Shown: positions 1-8,460 of the stretch, piece after piece
How positions within the stretch are numbered: position 1 is the stretch's first letter
Layout: the number at the start of each line of letters is the position of its first letter
Assembly (NCBI GenBank): GCA_964586285.1
Contig: CAZPHU010000002.1
Span: forward strand, 17,039 to 81,038
Source of the DNA: CAZPHU01 sp964586285
GTDB taxonomy: Bacteria > Fibrobacterota > Chitinivibrionia > Chitinivibrionales > CAYFVL01
Reading direction: 5' to 3'
DNA length: 64,000 bases
Notes under the pieces: model-generated
The model's database searches: none
The model's input: only the letters and a program-made list of their open reading frames with translations
What the model was told of the DNA's origin: nothing
Made by a program: the position numbers and the translations under genes

Positions 1-305
1 GTATGAAAAAAAGAAAAAGCAAGCAATTTCTTCGGTGAGGATTTATAATTGCTAAAGCATCTAAAACACTGATGTGCGAATACACTGTGAGCATAAATTC
101 AAATGATGCGTACTTTCTTCCTGTGGGTTCCCGTATTAAATATGAAATGAGGATTGTTTCATTTTAAAAATCGGTCTTTCACCTTTTTTTGTCAATTTTT
201 AGAGTGAACTAACTCTATGTGTTCGTTCGTTAACGCTAATTCTAAAGAACCGGAAAGAATTTTTGGTGGATTTATCCGGTCTTTATGGGAGTTGTTGGTT
301 AAAGT
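1..305. other. Left-edge non-coding stretch upstream of the first kinase
   Basis: No supportable gene is seen. Short open frames run in from the left edge and stop by about base 55; any of them could be the tail of a gene outside the window, but nothing identifies one. The rest is A+T-rich. It carries a small inverted repeat (AGAGT...ACTCT, about 201-216) and a pair of ACCGGA/TCCGGT arms around 248-280, close to the kinase start. No convincing -35/-10 pair was found. It is presumably the leader of the kinase gene. Confidence 0.4.
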
Positions 306-1979
306 ATGCTGCCCGATATCAACCTGCTAATGAATATTATTGAGCAAATTCCTGAGGGTGTGGTAGTTACAGACCTTTCAGGTAGAATCAAGTATGCAAA
401 TGCGAACGCCGCCGAGTGTCTTGGATATGGTAATGAGAAACTAAATAAACAGTCTATTGCGGAAATATTTTTGGGAACCGAAGACGGTCAGGAGTGGGGT
501 GATGTCGTATCGGTAATTCAAAATGGTGACCTGTTTGTTTCAAAAGGGCACTTCATTTGTGTAGATCATACTGAACGGCTGTGTTCCTTGCATGGATTCA
601 TGATCTACAATAAAAGTAGCAAAGGAGAAGAGGCCGAAGTCGTTTTGATATTTCGTGATATAACTAAACAACAGCGTATTGCTGCTGAATTAGAGCGAAA
701 GAACCTCGAAATGGCGAAAATGAACAGCGAGCTGATTCGTTCAAATTTGGAACTTAAAAGAGTTAGTGAGCTTAAATCAAATTTCCTCAGTATTGCTTCT
801 CACGAATTAAAAACTCCTCTGACATCAATAAAGGGCTACTCTGAAATTATTATCGAGAATATGAAGGACCATTTGGACGGTGGGTTGTTTAGAATGATCG
901 AGAGCATAAGCCGAGCGGCCGACCGACTTCATAGAGTGATCAATAACATGTTGGATGTTACGCGTATTGAGAAAAAGAGGTTACGGCTGCATCCCGAGCC
1001 CCTGGATCTCGCTAAAACTGCTCAGGATTGTATAGAGGATCTAGCACAGTTTTCTGCTCAACGATCAATTACTTTTAAGCCCAGATTTCAGGAAAACTTG
1101 CCGGAATTCTACGGAGATAAAATGCGCATACAACAGGTTTTTACTAATCTTTTCAGCAATGCTCTCAAGTACTCTCCAGACAACACCGAAGTAGATGTAG
1201 TTATTAGGCGCGAAAACGAGTCATTTCATATCATAGTAAAGGACTATGGAATCGGAATAGACCAAAATGAGCAGGATAAAATATTTGATGCTTTCTACGA
1301 AATTGGTAAAGCAACTCGTCACAGCACGAATTTCAGCAAATTTCTGGGTGGTGGAACCGGTTTGGGTCTTTCAATCGTAAAAGGAATCATCGAGCGACAT
1401 GGCGGAAGAATTTGGGCCGAAAGCAAGGGTACGTTAGAGGGGGAATACCCAGGCAGTGAATTCCACATAATTCTCCCCTTGGAGGCGAAAATTCCATGGG
1501 AAGACGACGATACCAAGGTGATCTCGGTGGCAACAGCAACTGCGGCAAAGGGCAATAAGAGAGAGGGGCAGGAGGAGGCTGAAGTAAATCAGAAGCCGCG
1601 CATTCTGCTGATTGACGACGATCGTGAAGCTATAGAGATAGCCAGGATGGTGCTTGAAAATGCCTTCGAAATTCTTGTTGCTGAAAGCGGTGAAAATGGA
1701 TTGACAATGGCTTTTGAGCAGAAGCCTTCCATGATTTTACTTGACTTGTATTTGCCCGGTCTTGATGGAAGTCGCATATGTCGAATCTTACGTTCTCAAG
1801 AGGAGACCAGAGATATTCCCATAGCGTTTTTCTCCGCTGGTACTCAAAACGATGAGATGCAGCGATGTTTCGCGAGCGGAGCGGACGACTTCATCGTTAA
1901 ACCATTTAGTGGTAAAGAATTAGTCGAGAAGATTTGGCGAATTCTGATGAAAAAGAAAGAAGAAGAAAGCTTCCGTTAA
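306..1979 (+). CDS. PAS-domain hybrid sensor histidine kinase with C-terminal receiver
   Basis: Two-component signalling protein of 557 residues with no obvious membrane segment, so probably a cytoplasmic sensor. Order of parts: a PAS domain (about 10-125) ending in the usual 'FRDIT' junction, a helical linker, a HisKA domain with the phospho-acceptor His166 in 'SHELKTPL', a HATPase domain with the G-box 'GGGTGLGLSIVKG', and a C-terminal receiver (about 430-550) with acidic pocket 'IDDD', phospho-acceptor Asp480 in 'LLDLYLPGLDG' and conserved Lys in 'VKPF'. Autophosphorylation at His166 and transfer to Asp480 follows from the family. The signal and the output are unknown, and no response regulator lies next to it. 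The ribosome-binding site is weak (GGGAG about 14 bases upstream), so the start is moderately sure. Confidence 0.93.
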   Translation: MLPDINLLMNIIEQIPEGVVVTDLSGRIKYANANAAECLGYGNEKLNKQSIAEIFLGTEDGQEWGDVVSVIQNGDLFVSKGHFICVDHTERLCSLHGFMIYNKSSKGEEAEVVLIFRDITKQQRIAAELERKNLEMAKMNSELIRSNLELKRVSELKSNFLSIASHELKTPLTSIKGYSEIIIENMKDHLDGGLFRMIESISRAADRLHRVINNMLDVTRIEKKRLRLHPEPLDLAKTAQDCIEDLAQFSAQRSITFKPRFQENLPEFYGDKMRIQQVFTNLFSNALKYSPDNTEVDVVIRRENESFHIIVKDYGIGIDQNEQDKIFDAFYEIGKATRHSTNFSKFLGGGTGLGLSIVKGIIERHGGRIWAESKGTLEGEYPGSEFHIILPLEAKIPWEDDDTKVISVATATAAKGNKREGQEEAEVNQKPRILLIDDDREAIEIARMVLENAFEILVAESGENGLTMAFEQKPSMILLDLYLPGLDGSRICRILRSQEETRDIPIAFFSAGTQNDEMQRCFASGADDFIVKPFSGKELVEKIWRILMKKKEEESFR

Positions 1980-2311
1980 AATAACCAACCCTTTATCCTC
2001 CCTCCTTTAGCCCCCAAAGAACTATCAGTTACTCCAAAACGAGAATCCATTTCCAAAGATAAATTTAGCTTTCCTAAGGGAATTTGAATATTTTTGGCTA
2101 GAGAGAAACGGGGCGCCCAAATTCAAGAATTGTTTTTAATGTAGAAGGGCGTAATTGGCTGCCTCTCACAATAGAGGTCGTTAAGTTTCAAGATAGTTGA
2201 ATGTAAGTAATCAAATGTCAGTCATAAAAAAAGAGGAATGACTCGTCGTGCCATTCCCCTTTTTTTTCCCAACACTCACACTTTACAAAGGAGGTATTTT
2301 ATATATTAAGA
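1980..2311. other. Intergenic stretch between kinase and SH3-domain gene
   Basis: The two flanking genes converge here. Apart from the hairpin terminator at 2225-2269 listed separately, I see no open frame with a credible start, no RNA gene and no repeat. Confidence 0.5.
2225..2269. terminator. Bidirectional Rho-independent terminator
   Basis: GGAATG (2235-2240) pairs with CATTCC (2252-2257). The stem continues, after one mismatch, into a run of A on the left paired with a run of T on the right. It lies between convergent genes and can work in both directions, most directly for the minus-strand SH3 gene ending at 2312. Confidence 0.7.
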
Positions 2312-2749
2312 TTATTTTGTTTGGCGTTCAACAGTTTCCCGATCGACGTTTTGACGCAAAGCATCAGCAAAAGATCTATCTAGTTTGATCGGTGTCGCAT
2401 CTTTTGAATCGGAATCTATGATGTATACAGGAGTGGGATTATCAAGATAACCGACAACTTCTGCATCATCGAACATAAACTTTTTACCGGAAGAAGCTGC
2501 AACTAGACGTTTTTCAACCCATCCTACTGTTCCGTTATCTGCTCTTACCTTGTAGTGATTGCGTCCGGTTTCCAGCACCTGAAGACGATCCTCTACACTA
2601 ACCGTAAGGATTGCTTCGTCATATGTGTTTCGTGTCTGATTTTCGTAAATACCAACGTTACCCTTGGTTGGTTGCACAAATTTTGGAGCAGCTGCTATCA
2701 AACTGGTAAAGGCCAGCAACGAAAGCAGGGCAAGTGTGGTTAAGCGCAT
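2312..2749 (-). CDS. Exported protein with bacterial SH3-like domain
   Basis: Small exported protein of 145 residues. The ATG at 2749 is chosen because AGGAGA lies just upstream and it begins directly with a signal peptide ('MRLTTLALLSLLAFTS'); a start 14 codons further upstream is less likely. After cleavage near 'AAAPKF', residues of about 20-85 resemble a bacterial SH3 (SH3b) fold: repeated short strands, 'VSVEDRLQVLE', and 'DNGTVGWVEKRLV', where the Gly-Trp-Val is typical. Such domains usually bind peptidoglycan or protein partners in the periplasm. The C-terminal 55 residues are charged and unassigned. It follows the gcv operon on the same strand after a 108-base gap, so it may be read through from it. 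Confidence 0.75.
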   Translation of the reverse strand: MRLTTLALLSLLAFTSLIAAAPKFVQPTKGNVGIYENQTRNTYDEAILTVSVEDRLQVLETGRNHYKVRADNGTVGWVEKRLVAASSGKKFMFDDAEVVGYLDNPTPVYIIDSDSKDATPIKLDRSFADALRQNVDRETVERQTK

Positions 2750-2857
2750 AATTATCTCCTTTAAACGACTATCGACTTTAGAATGTTTCATGACTATAAT
2801 AATAAATAAAAACTACCAGAAAATCAACACCTGGCGTATTTTTATCAACATTTTCTA

Positions 2858-4306
2858 TTAAATCGAAGCGAAGTCCATATCTTTAACCGCTTTTGTTTCA
2901 TCCAGACGAGAAACAAAGGTGGAGGTGGGAGCGGCATGAAGCTGCTCGGGATCCATATCTACTTTGTGTGCAATCTCCTTTAATGCGTTCACAAATAAAT
3001 CCAGAGTTTCTTTACTTTCTGTTTCCGTCGGTTCAACCATCATTGCTTCCTTGATTATCAATGGAAAATAGACGGTTGGTGGGTGAAAACCTTTATCCGC
3101 CAGAGCTTTTGCAATATCCACGGCGCGAATACCCGCTGAAGCCTGTTTTTTTGATGTCATGACAAATTCATGCATGCATGTCCTAAAAAAGGGTATGTCA
3201 AATGTATTCTTAAGAGAGTGCATTAGATAGTTTGCATTGAGTACTGCGTTTTCAGAAACTTCGACAAGTCCGCTTCCGCCCTGTGATAGAATGTACGCGT
3301 AAGCTTTGAGACATACGCCGAAATTGCCGTAGAATGGCGCTATATAGCCTATGGAGTTTGGATAGTCGTAGTTCAGAGCATATGTACCGTCTTCCCGTTT
3401 ACATATTCGAGAGATCGGAAGATACTGCACAAGTTTTTCTGAAACTCCAACCGGTCCGGCACCAGGACCACCGCCTCCGTGAGGAGTTGAAAATGTCTTA
3501 TGTAGATTCACATGTACCACATCAAAATTTGCGTCGCCCGGACGAAATTTGCCCATAATCGCATTCAAATTGGCTCCATCATAGTAAAGAAGAGCATCAT
3601 ACTTATGAGCAATTTCGGCTATCTCATCTATCCGGCTGTTAAAAATGCCCAAAGTATTTGGGTTTGTCAGCATGATTGCCGCAGTTTGATCGCTTATCAT
3701 TTTATTCAATGCATCTATATCGAGTGCACCGGAATCTCGATCCGTAGGCACCGAACGTACCTTATATCCAGCAATTGCCGCGCTGGAGGGGTTGGTTCCG
3801 TGGGCCTCATCGGGAATAAGCACCTCATACTTTTTATTTCCACTATGCTTGTGATACGCCGCAATCAACATCATACCGGTAAGTTCTCCGTGTGCTCCGG
3901 CCATCGGTTGAAGAGTAAATGCTTCCATACCGCATATTTCACAAAGCAACTGTTCTAACTCATACAATACTGCCAAGGCACCCTGTGTTAACATACCGCC
4001 TCGCCTTAGTTGTGGTAGTAGCGGATGTAGTGATGAGAAACCTTTCATATTGGCAATCGCCTCGGTAAATTTGGGGTTGTACTTCATTGTACATGATCCA
4101 AGTGGATAGAAGTTCGTGTCTACACCATAGTTTCTTCTGGAAAGTTCGGTAAAATGACGAACTACATCAAGCTCCGACAGTTCACTTAGCTTAAGAGGTG
4201 TTTTTCGCAAATATGACTCTGGAACTGAAGCTGACTTTGGCACATCACATTCCGGAAGTCTAACTCCTCGTCTCCCCGGCACCGATTTATCGAATATTAC
4301 TGACAT
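2858..4306 (-). CDS. gcvPB: Glycine dehydrogenase (decarboxylating) subunit 2
   Basis: P-protein beta half of the glycine cleavage system, 482 residues, as usual for the split enzyme. With GcvPA it decarboxylates glycine and passes the aminomethyl group to lipoyl-GcvH, using pyridoxal phosphate. Key visible residues: the PLP lysine Lys270 in 'NLHKTFSTPHGGGG', the glycine-rich loop after it, and 'YPLGSCTMKYNPK' near residue 70. Its start overlaps the end of gcvPA by 10 bases, pointing to translational coupling. It is the last gene of the gcvT-gcvH-gcvPA-gcvPB operon. No gcvL (lipoamide dehydrogenase) is present, so that subunit must be encoded elsewhere. Confidence 0.97.
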   Translation of the reverse strand: MSVIFDKSVPGRRGVRLPECDVPKSASVPESYLRKTPLKLSELSELDVVRHFTELSRRNYGVDTNFYPLGSCTMKYNPKFTEAIANMKGFSSLHPLLPQLRRGGMLTQGALAVLYELEQLLCEICGMEAFTLQPMAGAHGELTGMMLIAAYHKHSGNKKYEVLIPDEAHGTNPSSAAIAGYKVRSVPTDRDSGALDIDALNKMISDQTAAIMLTNPNTLGIFNSRIDEIAEIAHKYDALLYYDGANLNAIMGKFRPGDANFDVVHVNLHKTFSTPHGGGGPGAGPVGVSEKLVQYLPISRICKREDGTYALNYDYPNSIGYIAPFYGNFGVCLKAYAYILSQGGSGLVEVSENAVLNANYLMHSLKNTFDIPFFRTCMHEFVMTSKKQASAGIRAVDIAKALADKGFHPPTVYFPLIIKEAMMVEPTETESKETLDLFVNALKEIAHKVDMDPEQLHAAPTSTFVSRLDETKAVKDMDFASI

Positions 4307-5634
4307 AAAGCAGCCTCCAAGGTCTCAGCCAATTGGCCGATCTCAAATTTGGAACGTTTCTCCGTTACCGCGATTAATAAGTAGTTTTCCATGCTTTGGT
4401 AGTAACGCCCCAAAGGAAAACCGGCCGCAAAACCACGTTCAATCATGCGTCCTGCAACTTCACCCGCATCACATTGAAGACGAACGGTAAACTCATTGAA
4501 GGTGGGTGATGATTGCATCACTTCAACCCCGGGTATTTCTTTGATACGTTGCTTCGTATAGTTAGCTTTCTCCAGACACAGCTGAGCAACTTCCTTTAGT
4601 CCCTGGGGACCTAAAAGGCTGAGATAAATATGGGCACGAAGCGCACAAAGAGCTTGATTCGTACAAATATTGGAAGTCGCTTTCTCTCGACGGATGTGCT
4701 GTTCACGGGCCTGAAGAGTCAGCACAAACCCTTCTTTACCATTCTTATCAACGGTTCGTCCAGCAATGCGTCCCGGTATCTTACGAACCAGCTCTTTGGT
4801 GGTTGCCATAAAACCCAAATAGGGCCCTCCAAATGACAGCGGTATACCAAGTGACTGACCTTCTCCGGTGGCGATATCAATGCCCATCTCTCCAGGCGTT
4901 TTTAGAAGTGCCATCGCTATTGGATAGACCGATTGAATGCTTATAATGCCAAGACTTTTACATTTTTCAGCGATATCGGAATGATTATCGATTACACCAA
5001 AGAAGTTTGGGTTCTGAAGCACAACGGCTGCTGTCTTGTCATCAAGCTCCTCAAAAAGGTGATTCCGATCACTCTGGCCGTGTGAAACCGCGACTTCTTT
5101 GAATTCAATCGACAAGTTTCCGGTATATGAATAGAGCATCTTTCGATAGATCGGATTGACGCCGCCGTCTATAACTATTCTGTTGCGCCCCGTGGCACTG
5201 ATTGCCATCTGGCAAGCTTCATAAAGTGCTGTGCCTCCATCATACACGGATGCGTTGGAGACCTCCATGTTGGTAAGTCTGCACATATCCGATTGATATT
5301 CGTATATTGCCTGTAGTGTTCCTTGAGAAAGTTCGGGTTGATAGGGAGTATAGGAGGTGTAAAATTCGCTCCTGGATGCCAAAGCATCTACGGCGGCCGG
5401 GATAAAATGGTCGTAAAAGCCGGCTCCCATAAAATTAGTCAGATGCGAAAAATTCTGAGAAGATAACCTGGAAAGAATGTCCCAGACCTCAAACTCCGAT
5501 TTCCCTTTTGGTAGATTGAATGACTTGGGACGAAGCCTCCGAGGAATGTCAGCAAATAAATCCTCAATTTTTTCAAATCCACAGATTCGGAGCATTTCTT
5601 TTTGCTGTTGAGGCGTGTTGGCTATGTAGCTCAT
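4297..5634 (-). CDS. gcvPA: Glycine dehydrogenase (decarboxylating) subunit 1
   Basis: P-protein alpha half, 445 residues, matching the usual length of split GcvPA. Recognisable stretches include the N-terminal 'YIANTPQQQKEMLR', 'NFMGAGFYDHFIPAA', 'YTPYQPELSQGTLQAIYEYQ' and 'GEGQSLGIPLSFGGPYLGF'. It forms the heterotetrameric glycine decarboxylase with GcvPB; in the split enzyme the PLP lysine lies in the other subunit. The ATG overlaps the gcvH stop (ATGA), and the 3' end overlaps gcvPB, so the three genes are tightly coupled. Split P-proteins are typical of Firmicutes, Thermotoga and several other phyla, in contrast to the single chain of Proteobacteria. Confidence 0.97.
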   Translation of the reverse strand: MSYIANTPQQQKEMLRICGFEKIEDLFADIPRRLRPKSFNLPKGKSEFEVWDILSRLSSQNFSHLTNFMGAGFYDHFIPAAVDALASRSEFYTSYTPYQPELSQGTLQAIYEYQSDMCRLTNMEVSNASVYDGGTALYEACQMAISATGRNRIVIDGGVNPIYRKMLYSYTGNLSIEFKEVAVSHGQSDRNHLFEELDDKTAAVVLQNPNFFGVIDNHSDIAEKCKSLGIISIQSVYPIAMALLKTPGEMGIDIATGEGQSLGIPLSFGGPYLGFMATTKELVRKIPGRIAGRTVDKNGKEGFVLTLQAREQHIRREKATSNICTNQALCALRAHIYLSLLGPQGLKEVAQLCLEKANYTKQRIKEIPGVEVMQSSPTFNEFTVRLQCDAGEVAGRMIERGFAAGFPLGRYYQSMENYLLIAVTEKRSKFEIGQLAETLEAALCQ

Positions 5635-6014
5635 GCATTTTTCTCCAGATAACTCTCATATGCTTTAGCATCCATAAGAGAATCAGCTGATGCAGAATCA
5701 AAGTTTTTGACTTTATAAAGCCAACCCATTTCGTAAGGAGATTTATTGATTCTTTCGGGCTCACTTCCCAGTTCGTTATTAATTTCAACTACTTCACCAC
5801 CAACAGGCGAATAAATATCGCTAGCTGCTTTTACCGACTCTATTACGCCACATTCTTTACCCTTCTGAAGCTCAGAACCGATTTCCGGAAGTTCAACAAA
5901 AGTAATGTCACCCAGGGAGTCCTGCGCATGGTCGCTTATTCCAACTACGGCAATATCACCCTCAATTTTAACCCATTCGTGTGTTTGGGTGTACTTTAAT
6001 TCCTCTGGAATCAT
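5631..6014 (-). CDS. gcvH: Glycine cleavage system H protein
   Basis: Lipoyl carrier protein of 127 residues. It shuttles the aminomethyl intermediate between the P, T and L proteins. The lipoylation site is Lys62 in 'ECGVIESVKAASD', flanked by the usual 'LGDITFVELPEIG' and 'SPVGGEVVEIN'. A very strong ribosome-binding site (AAGGAGG) sits 6 bases before the ATG. It follows gcvT after 64 bases and overlaps gcvPA by 4 bases. H protein can also act in lipoate transfer to other complexes; nothing here tests that. Confidence 0.97.
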   Translation of the reverse strand: MIPEELKYTQTHEWVKIEGDIAVVGISDHAQDSLGDITFVELPEIGSELQKGKECGVIESVKAASDIYSPVGGEVVEINNELGSEPERINKSPYEMGWLYKVKNFDSASADSLMDAKAYESYLEKNA

Positions 6015-6078
6015 AGGTTACCTCCTTCTTATTTTTGTGAACTCTATAGCAAAAATGAATAGTTTATATTACGATTGA

Positions 6079-7197
6079 TCAAAACCTGTCCAAAAACTGC
6101 GTGAGTTCCTTCCTCCCTGTAGCCTCTTTATACATTGGGAGCTCAGATATCTTTGCCGCTAGCTCTTGACGTTCGGTTCGGATCATGACCGGGGTTTGTG
6201 GGATGCAAAAACACTTTTCAACATAGCCCAAGGCTACGGCACACCCTAATGAAGGCCCGAAGCTACCGCTGGTGACATACCCTATAGTTTTATCTTCCCG
6301 GGATACTACCACATCACCCGCGCGCGCGGCTCTTTTACCCTCAAGCTTCAACCCAACCAGTCGAAAAGTGGCTTTGTCTGGATCATTTACGACTTTCGAA
6401 CCAATGAACTCTTTATCTGATGAAATTGCTTTTGAAATCCCAGTCTGGGCGGGATTGGTCTTGTCATTCAATTCATGTCCATAAAGAGGCATTCCCATTT
6501 CAAGCCTCAATGTGTCGCGTGCACCCAAACCGGCCGGACGCGCTCCGCGGACAATTAGTTCGTCCCACAGTTTTGAGGCAATTTGGTTTGAAACATATAC
6601 CTCGAAACCAATCTCTCCGGTATATCCTGTTCTGCTGATCAGAATACGTTCGCCTTTATACTCATTGTGCATGAATCGAAAATATTTCAGGCAATCGATA
6701 GGGGTTTTCACTACCTGCTGCATGATTTGAGCCGAAAGCGGTCCCTGAAGATCAATCTTTGCTGTTTTGGAGGAAATATCCTCTATTTCCGTTTCCTCTG
6801 AAACATGATTCTTCAACCACTGGTAATCCTTCTGTTTCGTACCGGCATTAACAACCATGAAAAATTCATTCTCGCCAAGGCGATAGATAATCTGATCATC
6901 GACGGCCCCGCCCAATTCATTGCAAATAAAGCCGTATCGACACTGTCCTATTTCCATGGAGGCGATTGCACAGCTTAAAATGGCTTCCATATCTCTGGTT
7001 GAATTCTTTCCTTTTATATAAAATTCTCCCATGTGACAGGTGTCAAATAAGGAAGCTTTTGTTCTGGTCCATTGATGTTCATTTATTATCCCATCATATT
7101 GAATTGGCATTTCAAATCCGCCGAAAGGCGCCATTTTTGCCCCCAGTTCAATATGCTTATCATATAAAACAGTCTTTTTCATGGATTCTACTTTCAT
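6079..7197 (-). CDS. gcvT: Glycine cleavage system T protein (aminomethyltransferase)
   Basis: Folate-dependent aminomethyltransferase of 372 residues. It releases ammonia from the lipoyl-bound intermediate and makes 5,10-methylene-tetrahydrofolate. Family marks: 'KMAPFGGFEMPIQY' near the N-terminus, 'DDQIIYRLGENEFFMVVNAG', 'RTGYTGEIGFEVYV' and 'GLGARDTLRLEMGMPLYGHE'. The start at 7197 has an AGAGG site 5 bases upstream; an in-frame ATG five codons later is possible. It is the first gene of the gcv operon. The 71 bases before it are too short for a tandem glycine riboswitch and none is recognisable. Confidence 0.97.
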   Translation of the reverse strand: MKVESMKKTVLYDKHIELGAKMAPFGGFEMPIQYDGIINEHQWTRTKASLFDTCHMGEFYIKGKNSTRDMEAILSCAIASMEIGQCRYGFICNELGGAVDDQIIYRLGENEFFMVVNAGTKQKDYQWLKNHVSEETEIEDISSKTAKIDLQGPLSAQIMQQVVKTPIDCLKYFRFMHNEYKGERILISRTGYTGEIGFEVYVSNQIASKLWDELIVRGARPAGLGARDTLRLEMGMPLYGHELNDKTNPAQTGISKAISSDKEFIGSKVVNDPDKATFRLVGLKLEGKRAARAGDVVVSREDKTIGYVTSGSFGPSLGCAVALGYVEKCFCIPQTPVMIRTERQELAAKISELPMYKEATGRKELTQFLDRF

Positions 7198-7268
7198 GCA
7201 AACCTCTGTAGGGAGATTGATTCGAGCGTAGCAAAATATAAAAAGGTCGCCAAACCGGCCATAAGAAT

Positions 7269-8276
7269 TTATGCGTTTTCATTATCTTTAACAGTATTTC
7301 GGTCAATTAATCGACACGGCAACTCTATGATTGATGTTTTTTGATGTAGGCGAATGTCCGGTTGGGTTATTAAATTCGCCGCTATCGTTCCCCCTGTGCG
7401 ATAGCCGAAATCTACCGATGTAAGTCTATGGTCACCCATAGTACTGTTGTCGAATCCGGCTACAGACATACTATCAGGAATATTTATTCCCTCCTGTTCA
7501 CAAAATTTCAAATACCTGATTGCAGTCTTATCGTTACTGCCGACGACAGCCGAACAGCCTGATTTAAGAATTTCTTTATGGAGGTATGTTTCCGCAATTT
7601 TCATCTGTTGAGAATGCGCCTTTTGTATGATCGTTGCAAATTGAGTGATTGAAACAAGTTCGGAAACTTCAGTTCCCAGTTTATGCGCGATGTTTTTCAC
7701 ATCGATTTTGTCCATTTTCTTCGAAAGAATACCCATTTTTAGTCGATAACTCTTTGCCGCAATCGGATCATGTTGCATTTGAATAACTTCGGTATTGGAG
7801 GATAGTTCATTTATCGCTTTAACAAAACGATTTAACCGAATGTTTTCCCAAATGTTATCTTCAATCGACTTTAGAAAAAATATTCTTTTGTGCCCTTTGG
7901 CTATCAGGTGACGGGCAAGAATGTTAACTGCCGCTTCCTCATTTTTTACCAAAAGGTAGCTCTCAGGATATGAGGCAATCACCTTTTCACTGAAAGAAAG
8001 AGAAAAATCTGTAAACACAGTCGGTCGGTTGATTCGAAGCACCGTTTCAGGATTCATTTCGCCGCAGGTAGATAAAAAAATGATTCCGAGGCTGTCTGGA
8101 TTTGTCGCTATTTGAAAAAAAGAAGGATCTCCAAGGCTGATATTCAGCCATTTAAGGGCCGTGTTGCTATAAAAGCCGCTGGCCTCCAGACCTTCACAAA
8201 ACTTCCAGCATTCTTCATCTTCCGTTGAAGGATAGATGTTCAACCCGCGATAGTACAGGTGTACATTTTTTTTCAT
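7269..8276 (-). CDS. LacI-type sugar-sensor domain protein without DNA-binding domain
   Basis: 335 residues resembling only the ligand-binding half of LacI/GalR regulators (periplasmic-binding-protein fold). The C-terminal half is clearest: 'SGCSAVVGSNDKTAIRYLKF', 'GINIPDSMSVAGFDNST' and 'LTSVDFGYRTGGTIAANLI', which match the usual 'P.dvsv.GFDd' and 'lTtv....yemG..A...L' patterns. The protein begins directly at 'KKNVHLYYRGLNI', and no helix-turn-helix precedes it: the frame meets a stop four codons upstream of the ATG. So it is either a regulator that has lost its DNA-binding part, or a sensor working through another protein. It lies 71 bases before gcvT on the same strand. No strong ribosome-binding site; a perfect inverted repeat sits at 8297-8317. 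Confidence 0.7.
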   Translation of the reverse strand: MKKNVHLYYRGLNIYPSTEDEECWKFCEGLEASGFYSNTALKWLNISLGDPSFFQIATNPDSLGIIFLSTCGEMNPETVLRINRPTVFTDFSLSFSEKVIASYPESYLLVKNEEAAVNILARHLIAKGHKRIFFLKSIEDNIWENIRLNRFVKAINELSSNTEVIQMQHDPIAAKSYRLKMGILSKKMDKIDVKNIAHKLGTEVSELVSITQFATIIQKAHSQQMKIAETYLHKEILKSGCSAVVGSNDKTAIRYLKFCEQEGINIPDSMSVAGFDNSTMGDHRLTSVDFGYRTGGTIAANLITQPDIRLHQKTSIIELPCRLIDRNTVKDNENA

Positions 8277-8296
8277 CTGTATTGCTCATGATCGTT

Positions 8297-8317
8297 ACTC
8301 CGGCAAAAAGCCGGAGT
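8297..8317. promoter_or_regulatory. Perfect 8-bp inverted repeat before the sensor gene
   Basis: ACTCCGGC (8297-8304) and GCCGGAGT (8310-8317) form a perfect inverted repeat around AAAAA. It lies about 20 bases upstream of the LacI-like sensor ATG and 144 bases past the esterase stop. No T-run follows it on the minus strand, so an operator or processing hairpin is as likely as a terminator. Confidence 0.4.
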
Positions 8318-8460
8318 CCGGCGTTCTTGATTGATTGTATTCATTCTTTTTGAGAAGTTACACTCTGTGTTGTTACCTTATGGTCCATCATTTGTCGGGT
8401 CCAAACGCAATAGCTGTTCCAAATCTCCGGCAGCTAAATCTTTTGTGAAAATCAACTCAT

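Noticed and set aside
3512..3958. 148-codon plus-strand frame
   Set aside because: It is antisense to gcvPB, a strongly conserved enzyme, with no independent evidence.
7198..7268. Glycine riboswitch before gcvT
   Set aside because: The gap is only 71 bases and shows no recognisable tandem aptamer.
8425..8450. Similarity between 8425-8450 and 15920-15945 (both contain CTAAATCTTTT)
   Set aside because: Only about 11 bases match without interruption, in A+T-rich intergenic DNA, and no third copy was seen. Chance is sufficient.
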